Assembly: GCA_031555615.1 (NCBI GenBank)
Contig: JAVBUF010000044.1
Coordinates: forward strand, 1 to 64,000
Length of the DNA stretch: 64,000 nt
Origin: UBA935 sp031555615
GTDB lineage: Bacteria > Bacillota > Clostridia > Lachnospirales > Lachnospiraceae
Direction: 5' to 3'
Program-made: the position numbers and the translations under genes
The notes under the pieces: model-generated
The model's database searches: none
The model's input: only the letters and a program-made list of their open reading frames with translations
What the model was told of the DNA's origin: nothing
Shown: piece by piece, positions 42,429 through 50,646 of the stretch
How the letters are laid out: each line of letters opens with the position of its first letter
Position numbering within the stretch: position 1 is the first letter of the stretch

Positions 42429-45020
42429 GTGAAATTAAATCAGGGATTAGTATATACCAATGACAGGTGTATTGGTTGTAATCGATGTATATCCGGCTGT
42501 CCGATTATGGGAGCTAATTTGTCCAAGATCGAAAACGGAAAGAATCGAATATATGTGGATGGAGAGAAGTGTATCCACTGCGGGCATTGTATAGAAACCT
42601 GTAAACATGGCGCAAGAGAATATCGGGATGATACGGAACGCTTTTTTGCCGATCTGGAAAATGGAGTTCCTATTTCTATTGCTTTCGCACCGGCTGCGGC
42701 AGTTAATTTTGGTACGGAAATTAATCACCTGTTAGGATATTTAAAAGCCAAAGGCGTGGAACATGTTTATAATGTCAGCTATGGAGCCGATATTACCACC
42801 TGGGCATATTTGAAGTATATCCAAGAAAATCAGTTTTACGGAGGTATTTCCCAGCCCTGCCCCACCGTTGTCAATTATGTGGAAAAGTACCGGCCGGAAT
42901 TGATTCCATACCTGATGCCGATACAGTCTCCTTTAATCTGCAGTGCCATATACATACACAAATATTTAGGCGATAGCAATAAAATAGCATTTTTAAGTCC
43001 CTGTATTGCGAAAAAAGATGAAATAGACTCCCGGCATACCCATGGACAGGTATCTTATAACGTGACTATCGGGCATTTGCTGGAGTGGATAAAGGACGAG
43101 CCTCTGGAAGCATATTATGCGGAAGAGGAACAGCCACCGGCGGGATTGGGCGTGATTTATTCCATGACCGGAGGATTAAAGATAAATCTGGAGCAATTTT
43201 TAGGATATGGTGAGCTCATCCGGCAGATTGATGGTGAGAACCGAACCTATGAATATCTGGAAGAATACAGTGAGCGTATTAAAGCAGGGAAGCGGCTGCC
43301 GTTTTTGGTTGATGCCCTGAACTGTTCCCAAGGCTGTAATTTTGGCACAGCCACATTGTCCAAGCTGGTTCATGATGATGATCTGCTTTTTTCTTTGCAG
43401 GAAAAAAAGAACCGTAAAATCATACCGGGTACCGATGATCCTTTTGAACGGGGGGAATCCTATGAAGAAAGGCGGAGACGGCTGAACAGCCGTTTTCAGG
43501 ACTTGGATCCGGCAGATTTCATGCGCGCCTATGATGAGGAAGCTGCCATTCGGCAAATCCAGGTGCCGGAAGAAGCCAGAAACCTGATTTTTGATGAAAT
43601 GAATAAAAAAACCGGGGAATCACGGAAGATAAATTGTTATTCCTGCGGCTTTGATTCCTGCAGCAAGATGGTGGAAGCCATTTATTGCGGCTATAATTAT
43701 AAAGAAAACTGTGTTCACTACATGAAAGATGAAAATTTGCGGATGTCCTATACTGATATTGCGTCAGGGATACCCAATGTGAATGCTTATACGCATTTTA
43801 TTCAAAAGCGTATTGAAGATGGACAGGCTGCTTACTATGCCGCGACAAATTTTAATATTAAGAACTTTAAGCTGGTGAATCAGTTGTTTGGAAGTATGGA
43901 GGGTGACCGTGCGCTGGTAGAATTTGCCAGACAAGTGCAGGCCCATGTAAAAGAAGATGAGATCGCAGCCCGGGTTGGTGAAGATACTTTTGTTGCCATG
44001 GTCAAGAAGGCCCGTCTGTCGGAATTCTTAAATTTTCTTTCGGCTGTAACCCTTAAATTATTAGGCCGGGGAGGGAAACAGGAAGATTACAAGGTTGCTT
44101 CCCGGGTAGGGGTATATTGCATCAACGGTGATGAAATTGTTCCCGGCAAGATTATGAACCGGGCAGCCAATGCCTGCTCTCTGACCAGAAGCAACAAAAG
44201 TACCGATGTGGTTTACTTTAACGAAGAAGAGGACCGGAAACTGATTCGCGCCGGGGAGGTGGCTCAGTTGTTGAGACCGGCCCTGAGCGGAAAAGAATTT
44301 GTGGTTTATTATCAGCCCAAGGTACAGATGAACAGCAACCGTTTGATCGGTGCCGAAGCGCTTGTGCGGTGGAAGCATGATGGCAGGCTGATTATGCCCA
44401 TGGAGTTCATACCCATCAGTGAAGAAACCGGATTCGTGTGTGCGATAGATTTTTATGTGCTGGAAGAAGTATGTGCGCAGATAAGAAAATGGATCCAGAA
44501 GGATTTGGATGTTGTTAAGGTATCGGTTAACTTTTCAAAATTGCATTTTTCCAATCCGGGGGTGGAACAAAGAATCATAGAAGTAATAGAGAGATGGCAG
44601 ATTCCCAAAGAATATATCGAGATTGAGTGTACGGAAACAGCCTACGCGGAAGAGTTTGATAATCTTTCGGCAGCAATCACTCATCTTCGGGCAAATGGAA
44701 TCTCCACTTCCATTGATGATTTCGGAACAGGTTATTCCTCCCTGAATCTGCTTCAGGAGCTAAAGTGTGATGCTTTGAAGCTGGATAAATCATTTCTTGG
44801 CGGTTCTCTGGCAGATAAACGGAACCGGACGGTGATTTCTCATATTGTCAGTATGGCTCAGGAACTGGATATGGAGATTATTTCCGAAGGCGTGGAACGG
44901 GAAGAAGAAGTGGAGTTCTTAAAAGGATTGAGCAGTGATATCATCGTTCAGGGATATCTGTACGATAAGCCCATGCCGGGTGAAGAATTTGAAATCCGGC
45001 TGCAGCGGAAGTTTTACTAA
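42429..45020 (+). CDS. [FeFe]-hydrogenase-like sensor fused to degenerate GGDEF and EAL c-di-GMP phosphodiesterase
   Basis: An 863-residue fusion. Residues 13-62 hold two ferredoxin clusters (CIGCNRCISGCP, CIHCGHCIETCKHG). About 80-340 resemble a sensory (HydS-type) hydrogenase domain with H-cluster segments SQPCPTVVNY, LSPCIAKKDEID and NCSQGCNFGTA, the last differing from catalytic enzymes. A further cluster follows (CYSCGFDSC...C). The GGDEF domain has a ruined active site (RVGEDTF instead of GGDEF). The EAL domain (from about 615) keeps GAEALVRW, ECTETAY and DDFGTGYSS, so it should hydrolyse c-di-GMP. It probably couples H2 or redox state to c-di-GMP. Confidence 0.9.
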   Translation: MKLNQGLVYTNDRCIGCNRCISGCPIMGANLSKIENGKNRIYVDGEKCIHCGHCIETCKHGAREYRDDTERFFADLENGVPISIAFAPAAAVNFGTEINHLLGYLKAKGVEHVYNVSYGADITTWAYLKYIQENQFYGGISQPCPTVVNYVEKYRPELIPYLMPIQSPLICSAIYIHKYLGDSNKIAFLSPCIAKKDEIDSRHTHGQVSYNVTIGHLLEWIKDEPLEAYYAEEEQPPAGLGVIYSMTGGLKINLEQFLGYGELIRQIDGENRTYEYLEEYSERIKAGKRLPFLVDALNCSQGCNFGTATLSKLVHDDDLLFSLQEKKNRKIIPGTDDPFERGESYEERRRRLNSRFQDLDPADFMRAYDEEAAIRQIQVPEEARNLIFDEMNKKTGESRKINCYSCGFDSCSKMVEAIYCGYNYKENCVHYMKDENLRMSYTDIASGIPNVNAYTHFIQKRIEDGQAAYYAATNFNIKNFKLVNQLFGSMEGDRALVEFARQVQAHVKEDEIAARVGEDTFVAMVKKARLSEFLNFLSAVTLKLLGRGGKQEDYKVASRVGVYCINGDEIVPGKIMNRAANACSLTRSNKSTDVVYFNEEEDRKLIRAGEVAQLLRPALSGKEFVVYYQPKVQMNSNRLIGAEALVRWKHDGRLIMPMEFIPISEETGFVCAIDFYVLEEVCAQIRKWIQKDLDVVKVSVNFSKLHFSNPGVEQRIIEVIERWQIPKEYIEIECTETAYAEEFDNLSAAITHLRANGISTSIDDFGTGYSSLNLLQELKCDALKLDKSFLGGSLADKRNRTVISHIVSMAQELDMEIISEGVEREEEVEFLKGLSSDIIVQGYLYDKPMPGEEFEIRLQRKFY

Positions 45021-45047
45021 TAAAATATTGTCTATTAAAATGGTTAG

Positions 45048-45088
45048 ACCCTCCGGTTATGCTGAAAAGCAAATGCGGAGGGTTTTTT
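45048..45088 (+). terminator. Terminator after the hydrogenase-EAL gene
   Basis: ACCCTCCG (45048-45055) pairs with CGGAGGGT (45076-45083); the loop contains a small GC stem. Six T residues follow. Confidence 0.85.
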
Positions 45089-45104
45089 CTGTTTCTGCTT
45101 GAGA

Positions 45105-45238
45105 TTTATCATTTAATACTACATTAAATCACCCATGTCAATCACAAAGAGCAAAAAACAATGCCTTTCATCCGGTTAAAATGGTAAACCAGGCCTTTAT
45201 TCTGTCGAAATTCCCCGGATTTTATCATTTAATGTAGT
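45105..45238 (+). promoter_or_regulatory. Repeated AT-rich operator candidates before the SARP-like gene
   Basis: TTTATCATTTAAT occurs at 45105-45117 and 45221-45233. The first copy is part of the dyad ATTTAAT-ACTAC-ATTAAAT (45111-45129). ACTACATTAAAT (45118-45129) reappears inverted as ATTTAATGTAGT (45227-45238). Paired sites about 110 bases apart could support looping by a regulator. No gene lies in 45021-45265. Confidence 0.45.
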
Positions 45239-45265
45239 AATATATTGACAAACAAGAGGAAAGAA

Positions 45266-46018
45266 GTGAAGAAAATGGCGGAGAAAAAGTTGATCAGGAT
45301 TAGCTGCTTCGGAAATTTCGAGGTTTGGGCGGACGGAGCAGAAACTCCATTAAAATGGCGAACCAAAAAGGCCAAAGAACTGTTTGCCTATTTGGTTCAT
45401 ATGCAGGGCAGTTTCGTGGACAGAAGTATTTTGCTGGAAAAACTGTGGCTGGAACAGGAGCAGGATTACAGCATCGCCAATTTTCACAATGCCATTTACA
45501 GTATCCGGCAGAACCTGGGAAACTATGGGCTCCGGGAGCTTATCCAATGTGAACATGGCCGTTACCGGATCAAAAGTGAAATGATTGAAAGTGATATGAA
45601 TCAGGTGCGGGCTATGGCTCGGCACATTGAAAAGGGAAACATCCAGGAATTACAGCTGTATGGGGATTTGCTGCGGAACTATAAGGGCATTTATATGGGC
45701 CAGGTAGGCGGAGAATGGCATATGGAATGGGCGGAATATTATGAAAATATTTATATCCGCGGCTGCTATCTGTTAGCGGGTCATTATGCCGGAACAGGAA
45801 AATACGAAGAGGCTGTCAGCTATTTAAAGGTGGGTTTGGATATTGACATATATGCCGAGCACCTGGCCGGTCTGCTGATCCAGTGTTACGGACAGATGAA
45901 GGATTATCGGAACATGCGCCGGCAATATGAAAAATATACCGGAATCCTTTACCGGGATTTGGGCATCAGGCATAGTGAAATGCTGGAAGAAGCATATAAA
46001 AATATAGTAAAAATATAA
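45266..46018 (+). CDS. SARP-like regulator: winged helix plus bacterial transcriptional activator domain
   Basis: About 250 residues. The first ~100 form an OmpR-like winged helix (IRISCFGNFEVWADG, PLKWRTKKAKELFAYLVHM, NFHNAIYSIRQNLG). The rest is a TPR-rich BTAD (bacterial transcriptional activator domain: YKGIYMGQVGGEWHMEWAEYY, LKVGLDIDIYAEHLAGLLIQ). This is the arrangement of SARP/AfsR-type activators. It sits at the head of the eCIS region, so it is the best candidate for its activator. GTG 45266 follows GAGGAAAG; ATG 45275 is the alternative. Downstream lie the ATPase start fragment and then the inserted cassette. Confidence 0.8.
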   Translation: MKKMAEKKLIRISCFGNFEVWADGAETPLKWRTKKAKELFAYLVHMQGSFVDRSILLEKLWLEQEQDYSIANFHNAIYSIRQNLGNYGLRELIQCEHGRYRIKSEMIESDMNQVRAMARHIEKGNIQELQLYGDLLRNYKGIYMGQVGGEWHMEWAEYYENIYIRGCYLLAGHYAGTGKYEEAVSYLKVGLDIDIYAEHLAGLLIQCYGQMKDYRNMRRQYEKYTGILYRDLGIRHSEMLEEAYKNIVKI

Positions 46019-46044
46019 AACCTAATATAAACCCTAGAATATAA

Positions 46045-46136
46045 AAAAGAATCAAAACGGAGGACAGAACAATGTATGGGTTAAGTACAGATTTACTTGC
46101 TGGTTTAGACATTCATATTGAAAATTTACAGAAAAA
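46045..46136 (+). repeat. 92-bp direct repeat, left copy (ATPase start region)
   Basis: This segment matches 48496-48587 at 84 of 92 positions by eye. It comprises the upstream AGAATCAAAACGGAGGACAG with its ribosome binding site and the first ~20 codons of the eCIS ATPase. The two copies bracket the HxlR-flavodoxin-nitroreductase cassette. Confidence 0.85.
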
Positions 46137-46143
46137 AAATAAA
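46072..46143 (+). pseudogene. Truncated 5' copy of the eCIS ATPase gene
   Basis: MYGLSTDLLAGLDIHIENLQ parallels the N-terminus of the ATPase at 48523 (MYGLITDLLAVLDIHIENLQ). Homology ends in an A-rich stretch at about 46140, after which the frame runs into antisense HxlR sequence. It is the part of the original gene start, or of a duplicated start, left on the upstream side of the inserted cassette. Confidence 0.8.
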
Positions 46144-46174
46144 AAAAATAAAGAAAAAAATGAAAATGTATTTG

Positions 46175-46209
46175 AAATACGCAGTTATGAATTAGCTGCG
46201 TATTTTTTT
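46175..46209 (+). terminator. Terminator at the left end of the inserted cassette
   Basis: AAATACGCAG (46175-46184) pairs with CTGCGTATTT (46196-46205), followed by seven T. It overlaps the 3' end of the leftward HxlR gene. In the plus direction it would stop transcription coming from the SARP-like gene before it reaches the eCIS ATPase. Confidence 0.75.
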
Positions 46210-46511
46210 GCCCATTCATTTAAAGAGTCTAAGATTGGAAGAAAGTCTTTGCCCATTTCAGTAAGTGAATATTCCACTTTGGGTGGCACAACAGGATAGA
46301 CTTCTCTATGGATGACACCATAACTTTCTAAAAGTCTTAAATCTTTCGTCAGATTGGCTTCTGTTACGTTGGGAAGTTTACGTTTAATCTCACTAAAGCG
46401 CAACGTGCCTTCTGAAAGTAAATATATGATTACTGTAGTCCACTTACCTTGAATTACTTTTGAAATTCTTGCGATTGGACATTGATCTGTATCAAAAACT
46501 AAATTATTCAT
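46185..46511 (-). CDS. HxlR-family transcriptional regulator
   Basis: A 108-residue winged-helix protein with the HxlR signature: the conserved Cys near the N-terminus (TDQCPIARISKVIQGKWT), LLSEGTLRFSEIKRKLPNVTEANLTKDLRLLE and the wing VHREVYPVVPPKVEYSLTEMG. The Cys can sense electrophiles or disulfide stress. It is divergent from the flavodoxin-nitroreductase genes, the classic layout of a redox-responsive repressor with its targets. Low GC and the flanking repeats mark the block as acquired. Confidence 0.88.
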   Translation of the reverse strand: MNNLVFDTDQCPIARISKVIQGKWTTVIIYLLSEGTLRFSEIKRKLPNVTEANLTKDLRLLESYGVIHREVYPVVPPKVEYSLTEMGKDFLPILDSLNEWAKKYAANS

Positions 46512-46527
46512 TTGAATTTCTCCTATG

Positions 46528-46543
46528 CTATCAAATATGATAG
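46528..46543. promoter_or_regulatory. Operator candidate between HxlR and flavodoxin genes
   Basis: CTATCA-AATA-TGATAG is a perfect dyad 17 bases upstream of the HxlR start, in the divergent promoter region. HxlR proteins bind such short dyads, so autoregulation and control of the divergent genes are plausible. Confidence 0.5.
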
Positions 46544-46647
46544 TACCTATTAAATAATAGCGTAATTGTAGAAGAAAATTATATCATATATATTAGTATT
46601 GTAAATAAAAAAATTTACAAGTAAGTATTTTATTATGAAAGGAATAA

Positions 46648-47211
46648 ATGTGTATGGATAATTTGTGCTTTACGTCCACAAACCCTAACGCGAATACGTT
46701 GGTAGTATTTTTCTCAAGTAAAGGTTTTCAGGCAAATGGAATATTAAAGAAAGGTAACACAGAGATGCTTGCAATTGAACTTGCACAGCAATTGAAAGCG
46801 GATACTTTCAAACTTATTTCTTCAGATAATCATTATCCTGATAATGTAATGAAACTACAAGGGATAGCAAAACGTGATATGAAGGAAAAAGCCAGACCGA
46901 ATTACGTGGAAGATGTACCTGATTTTTCGAAGTATAAAACTATATTTATTGGTGGACCTGCATGGTACATGCATTGGCCGTTAATTGTGGATACCTTTAT
47001 AGAACACCACGATATGCAGGGGAAAACTTTAGTTCCATTTATGACATATGTTGGTACTTCTGGAGTACAGCAAATGAAACAGCATCTGATTGAGATGAAT
47101 CCAGGAAGTAAAGTTAGGGAAGGATTTGAACTGAAAGGTGCAAAAGCACAGAAGATGACAGATGAAACTAAGCAAGTAATATCGGACTTTTTGTCCGCAA
47201 TGGAGGTATAA
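46648..47211 (+). CDS. Flavodoxin-like oxidoreductase
   Basis: A ~187-residue flavodoxin-fold protein. It has a phosphate loop TLVVFFSSKGFQANG (variant of SxTGNT), ending GNTEMLAIELAQQL, then YKTIFIGGPAWYMHWPLIVDTF and LVPFMTYVGTSGVQQM. It binds FMN and probably carries electrons or reduces quinones. It pairs with the nitroreductase gene two bases downstream and lies divergent to HxlR. ATG 46648 and ATG 46654 are both possible after AAAGGA. Confidence 0.82.
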   Translation: MCMDNLCFTSTNPNANTLVVFFSSKGFQANGILKKGNTEMLAIELAQQLKADTFKLISSDNHYPDNVMKLQGIAKRDMKEKARPNYVEDVPDFSKYKTIFIGGPAWYMHWPLIVDTFIEHHDMQGKTLVPFMTYVGTSGVQQMKQHLIEMNPGSKVREGFELKGAKAQKMTDETKQVISDFLSAMEV

Positions 47212-47212
47212 G

Positions 47213-47737
47213 ATGGAAACATTACAAGCAATTGCAATAAGAAAATCAACCCGCTCATTTAAAAACGAGCAGATTTCAGAAAATATTCTGGATAATATTT
47301 TGAAAGCAGGAATGGCAGCACCAGTTGGATCTGGACAGTATGATTCATTACATTTAACCGTGATACAGAATGAACAATTGCTAAATAATATTGGTGACAA
47401 AGTGACTGAACTCGTTCAGAAAATGACAGGAAAAGAGATGAATAAGAATTTTGGAGCACCAACTATGATTGTTGTTTCTGCAAAGACTGGACATATGCCA
47501 GGGATAGAATATGCAAATGCAGCGTGTGTGTTAGAGAATATGGCACTTGCAGCAACAGATATGGGAATTGCCAATATCATATGGGGAGGAGCAACGGCTG
47601 TCATATCTCAGGATGAGTCACTTCGCAGTAATCTTGAAATCCCAGAGGGATTCAATCCTGTTCTCTGCGCATCTTTCGGATATGGAATAACGGAAGAAGA
47701 TGCAAGGGAACATATAATTACTGTAAATAGAATCTAG
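47213..47737 (+). CDS. Nitroreductase family protein
   Basis: A 174-residue FMN-dependent oxidoreductase. The family pattern is clear: IAIRKSTRSFKNEQISENIL at the N-terminus, LKAGMAAPVGSGQYDSLHLTV, NAACVLENMALAATDMGI and a C-terminal SFGYG. It is shorter than classic NfsB-type enzymes, like the small clostridial subgroup. It should reduce nitro compounds, quinones or flavins using the electron supply of the flavodoxin-like partner. Member of the HxlR-controlled cassette. Confidence 0.88.
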   Translation: METLQAIAIRKSTRSFKNEQISENILDNILKAGMAAPVGSGQYDSLHLTVIQNEQLLNNIGDKVTELVQKMTGKEMNKNFGAPTMIVVSAKTGHMPGIEYANAACVLENMALAATDMGIANIIWGGATAVISQDESLRSNLEIPEGFNPVLCASFGYGITEEDAREHIITVNRI

Positions 47738-47764
47738 ATCGATATCATATTAGTGGAGGTTATT

Positions 47765-48175
47765 ATGCAAAAGATTATTGAACAATTCAATAAAGCAGAG
47801 AAAATTACAGATGAAATGATTGAGAGTGCTTCTAACAGATGTATTGAAAAAAATTTCGAAGCTGATTCCATAATACACTTAAAAGAATTAGCAGGTAATT
47901 GCGAAACAAAGGCAGATTATTTAAATTTCTTTAAGAATGTGCTTAAGTTAAATGTAGAAGAATCTGAAGGAGGAATAATTTTACATCTGAATAAAACAGA
48001 ATGTACTTGTCCGATGGCATCGGAACTCACTATTGATAAGAGAAGATTATGTGACTGTACGAAGACACGGGAAAAATATGTATGGAGTCAAGTTCTTGGC
48101 AGAGATATTGATGTTCAAATAGTAGAGAGTTTCTGGCGTGGTGGAACAGATTGTGTTATAGAAATCATATTATAA
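47765..48175 (+). CDS. Small Cys-rich protein, third gene of the redox cassette
   Basis: A 136-residue protein starting after GTGGAGG. The C-terminal half has NKTECTCPMASEL, RRLCDCTKTREKYVWSQVLG and FWRGGTDCVIEI, a cysteine pattern (CxCP ... CxCT ... C) seen in L-2-amino-thiazoline-hydrolase-like or DUF6144-like proteins. I cannot assign the family with certainty. The cysteines could bind a metal. It is probably co-transcribed with the nitroreductase gene. Confidence 0.65.
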   Translation: MQKIIEQFNKAEKITDEMIESASNRCIEKNFEADSIIHLKELAGNCETKADYLNFFKNVLKLNVEESEGGIILHLNKTECTCPMASELTIDKRRLCDCTKTREKYVWSQVLGRDIDVQIVESFWRGGTDCVIEIIL

Positions 48176-48218
48176 ATTTTTTTGCTTGTTTTACAAGCAC
48201 TTTTACGATGCAAATGCA

Positions 48219-48275
48219 CCTCCATGTAAGCAGTGTTTCTCGTTAACTACTGATTTTACATGGAGGATTTTTATT
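48219..48275 (+). terminator. Terminator at the right end of the cassette genes
   Basis: CCTCCATGTAA (48219-48229) pairs perfectly with TTACATGGAGG (48256-48266), with an inner CAGT/ACTG stem, and is followed by ATTTTTATTT. Confidence 0.8.
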
Positions 48276-48276
48276 T

Positions 48277-48486
48277 GTGTACGAAGAAATATTTGACCGA
48301 ATTTCTGACGCGGCAAAAAAAGGAATCTGCGGGATTCTACAATACATGCATACTGCACAAGCGTTGCTCATTTTTTTGAACTATACAGATTAGGCTATCG
48401 ATTCTTTAAATACGGATGATGTTGATACCTTTTTGACCGAAAAGAGACCTTTATTGCATAGTGAAATGTATAGAAGGACCCGTTAA
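48277..48486 (+). pseudogene. Short relic ORF with one internal stop
   Basis: From GTG 48277 a 69-codon frame reads VYEEIFDRISDAAKKGICGI and, after a single TAG, continues LNTDDVDTFLTEKRPLL to a TAA at 48484-48486. The single interruption suggests a decayed gene end rather than chance, but no family is recognised. It lies between the cassette terminator and the right copy of the 92-bp repeat, so it may be a passenger of the inserted segment. Confidence 0.4.
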
Positions 48487-48495
48487 GATTTTTGC

Positions 48496-48587
48496 AAAAG
48501 AATCAAAACGGAGGACAGAAAAATGTACGGTTTAATTACTGATTTACTGGCTGTTTTAGACATTCATATTGAAAATCTACAGAAAAA
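48496..48587 (+). repeat. 92-bp direct repeat, right copy
   Basis: Matches 46045-46136 with eight differences. It contains the functional ribosome binding site (CGGAGGACAG) and the first codons of the complete ATPase gene. Confidence 0.85.
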
Positions 48588-50535
48588 GCAAAACCCTGAA
48601 GAAATAAAAGAATTACAGGAAAAAACCAAAGAAAAAGTTAAGGAAAAAGCAAATCAGCGGCAACAGGCGGAGGAATCAAGCGACAGTCGGCTGGCGCAGC
48701 TGATTCGGGTTTGCGGTCTGGATGAGTTTGAAATCTTTGTGCTGACCATGATCATGGCTCCCCGGCTGAATCCGGAATACGGCGGCCTTTATGCCCGCTT
48801 GCAGGGTAGCGGGGAACGGCAGCCAACCAGAGGACTGGCGCTGATGTTGTATCTGGGGGCACACGAACTGGAGGAAAGGAAGCAGCAGCGCTTTCTTTGT
48901 GACGAAGGGCCTTTGGGAAAATATTGTCTCAGCGGGAGCAAAGGGGAGGTGCTTTATCTTGACCGGAATATTGATGATTTTTTGTTGCATCCCAAGACCA
49001 CCTTTACCCCCAGAATGGAGGGCGCGGTATTTCAGACTCTGGAAGAGCCGATGCCGCCCCTGCTGATCCATCGGAGCGAGGCGGCGGCAATTCGGGAGCT
49101 TTGGCAAAATTGCCGGGAAGCGCCATTGTTGATCCAATTATCCGGGGAAACTGGAAGCGGAAGACACTTTCTGATGAAAAAGATATTGGCAGAAAGCCGG
49201 GAAAGCAGCGGTATTTTACTATTTAATCTGACAGCTTTTTTACAGCAAAGCAACCAGCATCCGGAACAGACAGCAGCAAAACTGAAAGGCTATGCCTGGC
49301 TGAGCGGCCAGGCTTTATGCCTGGAGCTGCCGGAAATCCCGGAGGATAGGGAAAGCGTTTTACTGCTGCGGAATTTTCTGCGGGAACTGCTGCAGGAGGA
49401 CAAGATACATCCTTTGGGAATCTTTCTGATGACAGAAACCGATGCCGAGGCGGTTTTGCAGGACTGCAAGCGGGTTTATAAATTTACTTTTTCGGCCTTA
49501 ACGGCCAGTGACAAGACAGCCTTGTGGGACTACTTTGCAAAAGAGATGACCATGGAAACAGAAGGCGGCTGGGAGGAGGAAGCCGGAAAATACATTCTGA
49601 CGGCATCGGGCATTCAAAATGTTTTGCAGACAGCGCTGCTCCATGCCCATGCCAGAGGCCGCGGATGGGTCAGCAGGGTGGATATCCACAGTGCCCATAA
49701 AATGCGTCAGCCCAAGCAATTGGGAAGCTATGCTTCGGTGATTGAAACAGTTTTTACCTGGGAGGATCTGATTCTGGAGGAAAAGCAGAAAAAAGTCCTG
49801 CATCTGATCTGCAACCAGTTGAAGTATCGCCGGAAGGTCGGGGAAGAGTGGGGCTTTTACCGGAAGATGCCATATGGAAGAGGGATCAGTGCGTTGTTTT
49901 ATGGTGCCCCGGGAACCGGCAAGACCATGGCGGTGCAGGTGATGGCCCAGGAATTGGGCTTGTCCTTGTACCGCATTGATTTGTCACAGATGGTCAGCAA
50001 ATACATCGGTGAAACCGAAAAAAACATTTCCGACCTGTTTGAACGGGCGGGGAGCATCAATGCGATCCTCTTTTTTGATGAGGCTGACGCTCTTTTTGCC
50101 AGGCGTTCGGAAATCCGGGATGCCAATGACCGCAGTGCCAACAGCATGACGGCCCACCTTTTGCAGAAATTGGAGGATTACCAAGGGATCGCGGTACTGG
50201 CCACCAATCTGCTGCACAATATGGATGATGCTTTTAAAAGAAGGATTAAGTATACGGTTCAATTTCAGTTTCCTGGTCCGGCGGTGCGGCTGCAGCTGTT
50301 TCAAAGCATTCTGCCGGCGGAGGCGGTTTGTGGGGAAAAACTGGATTTTGCGTTTTTTGCGGAACACTTTGAACTGTCAGGAAGCAGTATTAAGGAAGTA
50401 CTGCTGAATGCGGCTTTTATGGCAGCAGGGGAGGATACCGGTATTTGTAATTGTCATGTGGTGGAGGCCATTAAGTGGAATTATCTGAAATATGGAAAGG
50501 TGCTGACCGGAAAGGATTTTGGTTATTTGGGGTAA
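48523..50535 (+). CDS. eCIS AAA+ ATPase (Afp15-like)
   Basis: A 670-residue ATPase. The N-terminal 400 residues are a helical domain and a degenerate ATPase-like region (LLIQLSGETGSGRHFLMKKI). The C-terminal AAA+ module has Walker A YGAPGTGKTMAVQVMA (about residue 460), Walker B ILFFDEADALFARR, sensor 1 ATNLLHNMD and arginine-finger region FKRRIKYTVQF. It matches the ATPase conserved in contractile injection particles such as Afp and PVC, thought to aid assembly or cargo loading. In this operon it precedes the sheath and tube genes. Its 5' end is duplicated at 46045. Confidence 0.88.
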   Translation: MYGLITDLLAVLDIHIENLQKKQNPEEIKELQEKTKEKVKEKANQRQQAEESSDSRLAQLIRVCGLDEFEIFVLTMIMAPRLNPEYGGLYARLQGSGERQPTRGLALMLYLGAHELEERKQQRFLCDEGPLGKYCLSGSKGEVLYLDRNIDDFLLHPKTTFTPRMEGAVFQTLEEPMPPLLIHRSEAAAIRELWQNCREAPLLIQLSGETGSGRHFLMKKILAESRESSGILLFNLTAFLQQSNQHPEQTAAKLKGYAWLSGQALCLELPEIPEDRESVLLLRNFLRELLQEDKIHPLGIFLMTETDAEAVLQDCKRVYKFTFSALTASDKTALWDYFAKEMTMETEGGWEEEAGKYILTASGIQNVLQTALLHAHARGRGWVSRVDIHSAHKMRQPKQLGSYASVIETVFTWEDLILEEKQKKVLHLICNQLKYRRKVGEEWGFYRKMPYGRGISALFYGAPGTGKTMAVQVMAQELGLSLYRIDLSQMVSKYIGETEKNISDLFERAGSINAILFFDEADALFARRSEIRDANDRSANSMTAHLLQKLEDYQGIAVLATNLLHNMDDAFKRRIKYTVQFQFPGPAVRLQLFQSILPAEAVCGEKLDFAFFAEHFELSGSSIKEVLLNAAFMAAGEDTGICNCHVVEAIKWNYLKYGKVLTGKDFGYLG

Positions 50536-50591
50536 TTAACAATTTTCAGATTTTACGTTTCAGTTTGTCGCCAATTTGTCATTGTCCTTTT

Positions 50592-50597
50592 ATAATA
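50592..50597 (+). promoter_or_regulatory. -10 box before the secreted protein gene at 50647
   Basis: A perfect TATAAT lies about 50 bases before the ATG; no good -35 box is seen at the right distance (TTGTCG is 20 bases away). An activator such as the SARP-like protein could compensate. Confidence 0.35.
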
Positions 50598-50646
50598 TAA
50601 GTACCGGTGTATTGGAAACGGAATACTGATTACGAAAGGAAAAAAG

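Noticed and set aside
48277..48486. Integrase or recombinase remnant that moved the redox cassette
   Set aside because: The relic has no recombinase motif; recorded only as an unknown pseudogene.
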